From: a virus
Direction: 5' to 3' (one strand)
Length of the DNA stretch: 22,441 nt
IMG/VR virus record: IMGVR_UViG_3300025110_001552
Span: 1 to 22,441 of that record
Part shown: positions 15,909-22,441 of the stretch, piece after piece
Numbering within the stretch: position 1 is the stretch's first letter
Layout: each line of letters opens with the position of its first letter
Notes under the pieces: generated by a model
Database searches by the model: none
Told to the model about the DNA's origin: nothing
Seen by the model: only the letters and a program-made list of their open reading frames with translations
Position numbers and translations under genes: made by a program

Positions 15909-18900
15909 TTATGGCGTATATTGATATTCTACTGTGGATAAGAACTTTGTTCTATATATTCCTGCAAAGTCTGGGTATTCTTCCACAACTTTTGCTCCCC
16001 AGTTAAATAAGTAATCACGCATAGCTTGTGTTGCTTGTTCTCTTCCTAAATATTCTATAGCTTCATTTTCTGGTTTTAATACTTCTACACCTCTTGGTGT
16101 AACTTTTTTCTTTTCATTTTGTATTTTTTCTATCATATACATAAAACCAACATTTTTATCATCACCATATAAAAACTTTTGCAATCCTTTTCCTGATTCA
16201 GTAGTAAGTATAAGCTCATCATTAGCTGCTTTCTTTAATTCTTCAAATACAACATATCTACTTACTGGTTCTGTTTTAGGTAAATCTCTTGCATCTGTAC
16301 CAAGTGGTACTACTTCTAATAGATTTGCTTTTATTAATGATAGTTCAGCTTGTGCATCTTTTTCTGATATTCTGTTTTCTGCTCTAGCTTCTCTAATAGG
16401 TTTAGATTGATAGTTAAACATTATTCTAAAAAATGTTTCTTGTGCTCTTTCTATTTTTTCATCTAATGATAATGTTATTCTTTGTCCTTCATCTACTTGA
16501 TTATAAAAAGAGTTAACATCTAATAAATCATACTCATAAACATTTGGTGCAAATAATGGAAATGTATATTCATACTCTTTTGCTTTTTCAGGATGTGCAT
16601 TAAACCATTCAACTTCTTCTTCTGTTGATGGCAAAGATACTCCTAATGTTGTTGTGTTTCCTTGCACTAAATATACAGCAGTATATACAGCATCCATATC
16701 TTCTGGTGTGCCACCAATTAATGATGCAATTGTTTGATACGCTAAATACTCTTCTCCTGGTTCTACTTGATTAATAACTTGTCTAAACAATGCAGTTATA
16801 ACTGTGTTGGTAAAGTAATCATCATCATATTTACCAAACTCGTAATCAGCAGGCATTAAGGCTTCTAATACTTCTATTAGGTTTTCTTTATCTAAAAAAT
16901 CTGCTTGTTTTTCAAGTCTATCACTAAGTTGTAATTTATATGCAGCTTCTGCTCTAGGAGATGATGGAGCTATACCCTTGGCCATACTTTCAAATACATT
17001 TATTCTTGAAGCTAAATCTATAACATCTTTTTCAAATAAAACCCTACCTTCATCTGTTCTAGGGTCATAAGGCAAATATCCTTCAAACCATGCTTTAGTC
17101 ATAATTTTAGAAGAGTTAGCAACATCATTAGCCCAAGCCATATCATTTAATCCACCTTTTGTATGTGTATTGTATGCTTGTTGCATATACACAGGAAACT
17201 GTCCAATAGTTGCACCTTCTAATCCAGGGTCACCTAATCCATAAGGAAATATTGTATCTTCAATTTTTTGTGTCCATTGTGAGTCTGGCATAAATCGTTT
17301 CATAAATTTGTAAGAATATTTTGCAATTGGACCTAAACCTGGTATTGGTGATTGAGTAAACAAGTTAGCACCTTGTACAGGTGATGACAGTCTTAATTGA
17401 ACATCTTCTTCAAAACCTGTCAAATCTCTATCTTCTATTCCATATACATACTCTGTTAAGTCAGTAGGAGCAGTAACATAAAACTTTTCTCCTGATACAG
17501 GGTCTGTGTAAAAGAAACCATTGTTAGTTCCTCTGTCTGTTGCTAATTGTATTTTTCTAAGTCCTGTTGGATTTTTGGTTAACAATCTTGGATAATTTAA
17601 TATAATTTCTTTCCAAGGTTCTAAAAAAGGAAATACTAATCGTAATGCTTCAGCAACATATCCTTTTTGGTTTAAGTTATATAACAATCTATTGTGCATT
17701 TCTAATGAATACATTTTTGCAGAATCATTAATTTCATCTATAGATAATCTCATATTTTCTGGTATTTTTTTAATTGCTTTTTCTATAGAACCATGTTTTT
17801 TTATAGCTGCATTTTTACCAGCAATATACAGTTGAGCAACTTCTTCAGGAACTTTTGATTGTTTTATCAAATCATCAAAATGTTTTACAGATTTTAAATC
17901 TCCAAATGGTAATTGTGATGCAACATTTTGCCAATAGTATTGAGTGAATGTTGGTATTCTTTGTAGTTCTGCATCAGGCAACTCTCCAAGGGTGTACCAT
18001 AAATACTGAGAAACTTTATTAGATTGTTGTTTTAATTTACTTTTTGTTTGTGGATTAGTTATCCAATCAGGTGCTGATAAAACATCTGGTGCTATATCGT
18101 ACTTGTCAGATAAAAATTTCTTTATTAAATTTTGATTTGCTGGTGTCCATCTAGCAAAATCATTAAATGTTATAACTTTACCTTGATAATTTAATTGTCT
18201 ATTTGCTATTAAACTAAGTAACTCTTCATCACCTTTTGTTAAATCCATAACCCATTGAACATAATCATCTACATATTTTTCTGCATCATCAAGTTTTACA
18301 TAAGGATTCATTGGGTTGCCATCAAAATCATATCTTGTATCATTTAATTGATTTCTAATTTTTGCAAGTGAACCATTCCAAAAACTTTGTTTTGTTTTTA
18401 CTAAATCAGAACCATCTAATAACTCTTTAGCTATTGATTGAGCTAAATCGCTTTCCATTGGCCATCTTAAATTAAGTTGCCATGATGAAACATAATTTTC
18501 TTTTTTAGTTCCACCCTTAATAACTCTTTTCCAATTGTTTTGTGCAAATTCTTTTTGTGCTTGTTTACCAAATACATTTGTAGGTCTATCAGCAACTATA
18601 CCTCTTACTATTTCATCATAAGCTCTTTTACTAGGCATAATACCTTTTCTAAAATCTTGACCTAATATATCATTGTAATAATTAGAAAAAGCCCAAGTAG
18701 AAATAGGATTTTCTATCCAGTTATCTAATCCATCTAATCCCATTCTAAATTGACCTTCACCAAATAATCTAAGTGGCCATGCAATTCTTGTAATTAATTG
18801 AGCTCCTGTCCAAATTTTTTGAGCTGGCCACAATGCTTCATCAATAAAATTTCTTGCTGTCTCAGGTATAAAACTTACTAACATATCTGCTTTTGGTACT

Positions 18901-20981
18901 ACATTTTCTAATAATTTTTCTACAGGTAATTTTATTCTTGATGTTTCAGGCAAATCATCTACAAATTGTTTTGACAAAGTTACTAATTTAGTTTTACCAA
19001 CATCAATGTTTGTGTATTTTTCAACTGTTGATAGTGCTCTTCTTATATCTAATGGTTTTCCTAATGACCATAATTCATCAAAGTGTTGTCCAATATCAAA
19101 TGGAGTAGGCATATCTATTGGCTTGCCATCTGGTCCAGGAATACTTCTCATACCTTTAAAAACTTTTTCTATTGGTTGTAAACCACCACCTTCTGTTTTT
19201 CCTAAACTTGCCCAATAAGAACGAACATCATACTTATTAGTTCCTGATATTTTTATTTTCCCTTGTAACTCATCAAAATAGTCATCTATTTTAGATATTG
19301 TTTTACTAGAAAAACCTTCTGACTTCATTAATATTTTTACTTGTTCTGGTAATTTTTCAAATAATATTCTTGACATTTCTGGTCTATTACCTATTACAGA
19401 TTTTTCTGCAAACTCTATAGATAATTGATTAGCAATATTTTTTGGTATTTTAAATTCTACTAACCATTGGTTAAATACTTTTACAGAATCTGTTGCATTA
19501 TCATAAGCAGCACCTGAGTCAGGTGTCCATTCACCAAACTTAGAGTAGGGAGCTTTATCTCCTTTTCTTGCTGTCATTAAAGCATCTACTAAATTTTTGT
19601 TGTAACCTAAACTATTTTTTGACCTTATAAGTGCAGGTATTCCAAGTCCTTGATTTTGTATTACAAAACCTTGCATAAGATTTTTTACTTCATCTATATT
19701 TTTAGTTTTAACTAAGTTAAGTGCTAACTCTGGGTCTTTAACTGCATCAAATATTTTTTTAAAATCATTTGATTCTGCAAACGCTGTTAGAAATCCTTCT
19801 GATTTAGGACTATTTAAAAAGTTATCAACAATACTAGGTATCTTTTCAAACTCTCCTGCTCTGTATGCTTTTTGTATTTTACCTTGTGTACTGTTAGCAA
19901 ACTTTATACCTTTTGATATTTTAGAACCAACTAAAAATGGGTCAGTTACCAAAACTTTATAAAAATCTAAAGTTCCTGAAACTCCATTAAATAACAAAGT
20001 GTTTTGTTCTATTCCTGCAAGTTCTGCAACATACCTACCAGCAGTTATGTTTTGACCTCTATATTTATAGGCTTCTTGTTCTTCTAATGCTTCAGCAACT
20101 ATTCTTCCTTGTGGAAAATATCCTTCACCAAAACTTTTCCAAACTGCACCAGGGTCTTGACCCTCTCTTATTTTTTGTGCTGCTATACCTGCAGTAGATG
20201 CTCCTGCATTTTTGTAGTTGTCTGCAAATGTTTTACCAATAATTTTTTTTAAACCTGTAGGACCTTTACCTGTTAAAGCAGATAATGTTAAACCAAAGCC
20301 AGCAATTTGACCTATTCGTTCTGCTTTGTTTGCTTCATCTCTAGCAACAGCAACATCATACATAGTCACATCTGGGTCACCTGCTAATCCTCTAGCAGAT
20401 AAATCTTCTGCTTTTTGTCTTTTTATTTGACCTAATTCTAAAAAAGGTTCTTCTATGGTTTCTTCTGCTGTTTTTACAAACGCTCTTACAGGTTTACCCA
20501 CAGTTGCATTTGCTCCTGCACCACCAATTAATGCTAATGCTCTAAATAATCCTTTAAGTGTTCCATATACAGGTTCACTTTGATATGTTGATTTATTCCA
20601 AAATTTCATACCTTCAGGTAATTTAAATTGTTCGCCTATTGCATTAGATACTTTTCCAAAAGTAGAATTAAACATAGCTGAATTTACTACATCATTACCC
20701 ATAGTATTTGGAAATGATGGTTGTGATTTAGGTACAGCTTTGTACTGCAGTTTTAAAAGTTCTTCAAATTGTTTATTATCAAGTCCTTTTAAAACAGCAG
20801 ATGAAACTAAACCAGATTGAGCTGTAGGATATAGTTTAGCTAACTCTTTAGTTCTTTCTACTTGGTCTTGTGTAAATTGGTTTTTCTTTTTGTTATAAGA
20901 TAATTCTAATGCTCTACTTTTTTCTGTTATTTGGTTGTACTCTTCACCAAATGTGTATGGTCCAATAGGTTGATTTACCAT
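15909..20981 (-). CDS. Giant unknown protein, probable internal virion/ejection protein (1690 aa)
   Basis: The largest gene in the window, about a quarter of it. No catalytic motif or recognised domain. The first 90 residues are helical and charged. Two Gly/Ala-rich hydrophobic segments (LKGLFRALALIGGAGANA near 142-159; IGQIAGFGLTLSALTG near 223-238) may insert in membrane. The remainder is long, helical and rich in aromatic residues, with stretches such as FPFLEPWKEIILNYPRLL near residue 1118. A giant helical protein encoded next to a lytic transglycosylase between portal and capsid genes recalls the large ejection proteins of podoviruses (T7 gp15/gp16), but no homology is claimed. A tape-measure protein is less likely, since no tail-tube or tail-assembly genes surround it. 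The start follows the previous stop by two bases without a clear ribosome site, suggesting coupling. Confidence 0.65.
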   Translation of the reverse strand: MVNQPIGPYTFGEEYNQITEKSRALELSYNKKKNQFTQDQVERTKELAKLYPTAQSGLVSSAVLKGLDNKQFEELLKLQYKAVPKSQPSFPNTMGNDVVNSAMFNSTFGKVSNAIGEQFKLPEGMKFWNKSTYQSEPVYGTLKGLFRALALIGGAGANATVGKPVRAFVKTAEETIEEPFLELGQIKRQKAEDLSARGLAGDPDVTMYDVAVARDEANKAERIGQIAGFGLTLSALTGKGPTGLKKIIGKTFADNYKNAGASTAGIAAQKIREGQDPGAVWKSFGEGYFPQGRIVAEALEEQEAYKYRGQNITAGRYVAELAGIEQNTLLFNGVSGTLDFYKVLVTDPFLVGSKISKGIKFANSTQGKIQKAYRAGEFEKIPSIVDNFLNSPKSEGFLTAFAESNDFKKIFDAVKDPELALNLVKTKNIDEVKNLMQGFVIQNQGLGIPALIRSKNSLGYNKNLVDALMTARKGDKAPYSKFGEWTPDSGAAYDNATDSVKVFNQWLVEFKIPKNIANQLSIEFAEKSVIGNRPEMSRILFEKLPEQVKILMKSEGFSSKTISKIDDYFDELQGKIKISGTNKYDVRSYWASLGKTEGGGLQPIEKVFKGMRSIPGPDGKPIDMPTPFDIGQHFDELWSLGKPLDIRRALSTVEKYTNIDVGKTKLVTLSKQFVDDLPETSRIKLPVEKLLENVVPKADMLVSFIPETARNFIDEALWPAQKIWTGAQLITRIAWPLRLFGEGQFRMGLDGLDNWIENPISTWAFSNYYNDILGQDFRKGIMPSKRAYDEIVRGIVADRPTNVFGKQAQKEFAQNNWKRVIKGGTKKENYVSSWQLNLRWPMESDLAQSIAKELLDGSDLVKTKQSFWNGSLAKIRNQLNDTRYDFDGNPMNPYVKLDDAEKYVDDYVQWVMDLTKGDEELLSLIANRQLNYQGKVITFNDFARWTPANQNLIKKFLSDKYDIAPDVLSAPDWITNPQTKSKLKQQSNKVSQYLWYTLGELPDAELQRIPTFTQYYWQNVASQLPFGDLKSVKHFDDLIKQSKVPEEVAQLYIAGKNAAIKKHGSIEKAIKKIPENMRLSIDEINDSAKMYSLEMHNRLLYNLNQKGYVAEALRLVFPFLEPWKEIILNYPRLLTKNPTGLRKIQLATDRGTNNGFFYTDPVSGEKFYVTAPTDLTEYVYGIEDRDLTGFEEDVQLRLSSPVQGANLFTQSPIPGLGPIAKYSYKFMKRFMPDSQWTQKIEDTIFPYGLGDPGLEGATIGQFPVYMQQAYNTHTKGGLNDMAWANDVANSSKIMTKAWFEGYLPYDPRTDEGRVLFEKDVIDLASRINVFESMAKGIAPSSPRAEAAYKLQLSDRLEKQADFLDKENLIEVLEALMPADYEFGKYDDDYFTNTVITALFRQVINQVEPGEEYLAYQTIASLIGGTPEDMDAVYTAVYLVQGNTTTLGVSLPSTEEEVEWFNAHPEKAKEYEYTFPLFAPNVYEYDLLDVNSFYNQVDEGQRITLSLDEKIERAQETFFRIMFNYQSKPIREARAENRISEKDAQAELSLIKANLLEVVPLGTDARDLPKTEPVSRYVVFEELKKAANDELILTTESGKGLQKFLYGDDKNVGFMYMIEKIQNEKKKVTPRGVEVLKPENEAIEYLGREQATQAMRDYLFNWGAKVVEEYPDFAGIYRTKFLSTVEYQYTP

Positions 20982-20983
20982 AA

Positions 20984-21397
20984 TTAAAAACTAAATGTCT
21001 GGCGTAACGCTGCAACATCACTATTGTCTGCTAAATCTGCTAATACAGCAAAATCTAAATCTCCTATTTCTTGTGAATTTAAACTAGGTAAAAAAGCACC
21101 TGCCGTTAATTCTTCATTGGGTCTATCTGATTCTTTTAATATATCTAATACATTATTCATTGGCATAGCTGGTACTACTGGTTGTCCACTTTCATTCATA
21201 GCAACTGATACTTCTTCAGCCATAGGTTCTACATTTCTTGTTTGGTCTGTAGTATTTGTTGTTGCAGGAGGTATAGCACTATTTCTAGCATCTACTGTGG
21301 GTAAGCCAAATTTATCTATTTGCTCACCAAGTACTTTACCTTTACCATAAGTCATACCTTTGGTTATGTTTTTGTTACTAGAACTCCTCGTTGCCAT
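20984..21397 (-). CDS. Small unknown protein after portal (137 aa)
   Basis: I chose ATG 21397 (MATRSSSNK) over upstream in-frame Met codons at 21412, 21409 and 21403 because GAGG lies about six bases before it. No family recognised. The N-terminal 40 residues are basic (SSSNKNITKGMTYGKGKVLG), the middle is a Pro/Thr/Asn-rich disordered-looking stretch, and the C-terminal 45 residues are acidic and helical (IGDLDFAVLADLADNSDVAA) ending TFSF. The start lies inside the 3' end of the preceding gene in another frame, and the stop is two bases before the giant gene. A small head-assembly, decoration or accessory protein is possible from position only. Confidence 0.6.
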   Translation of the reverse strand: MATRSSSNKNITKGMTYGKGKVLGEQIDKFGLPTVDARNSAIPPATTNTTDQTRNVEPMAEEVSVAMNESGQPVVPAMPMNNVLDILKESDRPNEELTAGAFLPSLNSQEIGDLDFAVLADLADNSDVAALRQTFSF

Positions 21398-21596
21398 TTT
21401 CATCCTCATCATCTTCGTAAAACATAAATGTAGAACTAATAATCATATAACCAAAAGGAAAAGCAAGTGGAGGCATTTGGTCTCTAAACATTCTTGGTTG
21501 TAATACTTCTTCTTCTAGCAATATATCATCTCCAAGTTCATCTACTTCTCCAAGTGAATTATGTACTATATCTGCAAATTCTTTATTAAATTTCAT
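21378..21596 (-). CDS. Small acidic unknown protein (72 aa)
   Basis: The start overlaps the portal stop as TAATG, and the gene's 3' end overlaps the next gene by about 20 bases, the tight packing typical of real phage genes. The first 40 residues are acidic and helical (FADIVHNSLGEVDELGDDIL). A hydrophobic stretch follows (PPLAFPFGYMIISSTFMFY), then a very acidic tail (EDDEDENGNEEF). The hydrophobic stretch contains Pro and Gly and is short for a certain membrane segment. No family recognised and no function can be assigned. Confidence 0.55.
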   Translation of the reverse strand: MKFNKEFADIVHNSLGEVDELGDDILLEEEVLQPRMFRDQMPPLAFPFGYMIISSTFMFYEDDEDENGNEEF

Positions 21597-22441
21597 TATC
21601 CACCCAATCCTTGTAATAATTGTGCTATGCCTGGTGGAGGTCCTTGTGGTGGTAAGGCTCCTCCTCCAAGCAATTCTTGTTCTGCTGTTGGTATTTCTGG
21701 TTCTTCTGCTGTAAAGAACTTATCTAAGATATTTTGCATATCATTAGGATTTTTTCTTATTTGCACTACAGCCATTGTTGCTTTAGGGTCTCCTTGTTGT
21801 GCTTGAGCCAATAATGTATCAAAAAGTATATTGTCTGCTTTTTCTTTAGTAATTCTATTGTTTACAGTTGTTAGGTTATCTAACCCATCTAAATTTTCCT
21901 GTAGTGTTTGTGTATCTATAATACCTGCTTGAAGTAATTGCAGCCCTGTTACAATTTTCTGTGGCTCATCATATCCAGCCATAGCTCCATATACTCTTCT
22001 AGTTTTATATGCACCCTGAATATCTTTTTCTGGGTCATACTTTTCACTAAAGAATTGATTGTTATAATAACCTGATAACTCTTTAGAACTACCACCATAC
22101 ATTTTTTGGTCCCACTCTAATCTTTTAGCATCAATCATTTCTATAGCATCAGCCATAACTGTGTGATACTCTCTAATCATAAGTGACATACTTGCACCTA
22201 GTTCTTCTAAACCTCTACCAGTAGCAAAACTAAGTGGAGATTGTGAATCATCAGATACAGGATAAGAACCACCAACACGAAGTTGTCTTTCTATTCTGTC
22301 TATTTGTTGAAATATTTGATAAGGAACATTAGATGCTGGTTTAGAAACTTGTGTACCTGGTGCTAGATAATTAACTGCAAATCTACCTTTTCTATATTGT
22401 CCAGACTCTATCTCACCAGATATGTTAGTTTCTGTAAATAC
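21596..22441 (-). CDS. Portal protein, C-terminal 281 residues (start beyond window)
   Basis: The frame is open to the right edge with no stop, so the gene continues outside; the internal Met at 22189 is unlikely to be the true start because the upstream 84 codons read as coherent protein (ISGEIESGQYRKGRFAVNYL ...). The stretch GRGLEELGASMSLMIREYHT, AIEMIDAKRLEWDQKMYG, KIVTGLQLLQAGIIDTQTLQ and the region rich in Gln/Glu (AQAQQGDPKATMAVVQIRKN) follow the helix-turn-helix pattern of portal wing/stem and C-terminal regions. It ends with a Pro/Gly/Gln tail (PPQGPPPGIAQLLQGLGG). The portal forms the DNA entry ring at one head vertex and probably follows a terminase gene outside the window. Confidence 0.75.
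   Translation of the reverse strand, partial: VFTETNISGEIESGQYRKGRFAVNYLAPGTQVSKPASNVPYQIFQQIDRIERQLRVGGSYPVSDDSQSPLSFATGRGLEELGASMSLMIREYHTVMADAIEMIDAKRLEWDQKMYGGSSKELSGYYNNQFFSEKYDPEKDIQGAYKTRRVYGAMAGYDEPQKIVTGLQLLQAGIIDTQTLQENLDGLDNLTTVNNRITKEKADNILFDTLLAQAQQGDPKATMAVVQIRKNPNDMQNILDKFFTAEEPEIPTAEQELLGGGALPPQGPPPGIAQLLQGLGG

Noticed and set aside
15909-20981. Tape-measure protein of a long-tailed phage
   Set aside because: It lies directly after portal and before scaffold/capsid, and no tail-tube, tail-assembly chaperone or baseplate genes are near; composition is not the regular coiled-coil repeat of a tape measure.

Overview
The window is the virion-structure half of a tailed-phage genome (or a prophage or metagenomic phage contig). 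All genes lie on the minus strand and are read from the right edge to the left. Most are joined by TAATG or ATGA overlaps or gaps of 0-10 bases. The DNA is AT-rich (about one third G+C by eye). Several fibre modules are of a type I associate with phages of marine bacteria, so a low-GC marine bacterial host is a reasonable inference. The sequence does not name the host. There are no integrase, tRNA, rRNA, CRISPR or insertion-sequence genes, and no gene-free stretch above 300 bases; the longest gap is 185 bases (7901-8085).

Layout in transcription order: the C-terminal 281 residues of the portal protein (cut by the right edge); two small unknown proteins; a block of six genes (20981 down to 8086) encoding a 1690-residue protein, a 330-residue protein, a small lytic-transglycosylase-like protein, a multidomain protein of about 1265 residues, and two helical proteins of 396 and 414 residues; a 185-base non-coding leader with a candidate promoter and several competing inverted repeats; a scaffold-like protein and the HK97-fold-type major capsid protein; a hairpin terminator; a head-tail adaptor-like protein; a beta-propeller protein resembling a tail nozzle; and a run of fibre/appendage genes (723, 203 and 104 residues, plus the first 25 codons of another) that runs off the left edge.

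The proposed working model is as follows. Portal, scaffold and capsid protein build the head. The adaptor, propeller and fibres build a tail, probably short because no tape-measure or tail-tube gene is seen here. The six-gene block between portal and scaffold probably encodes proteins packaged in the virion and delivered with the DNA: a wall-cutting enzyme, two very large proteins and helical accessory proteins.

The most notable item is the ~1265-residue protein. It carries an R-S-ExE ADP-ribosyltransferase signature followed by a complete-looking class I SAM-dependent methyltransferase fold, then hydrophobic C-terminal segments. It is therefore a candidate injected effector that would modify host targets at the start of infection. 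Second is a cupredoxin-like domain with a full type-1 copper ligand set embedded in a repeat-built tail fibre. Third is the capsid-operon leader, in which four segments can pair in two mutually exclusive ways.
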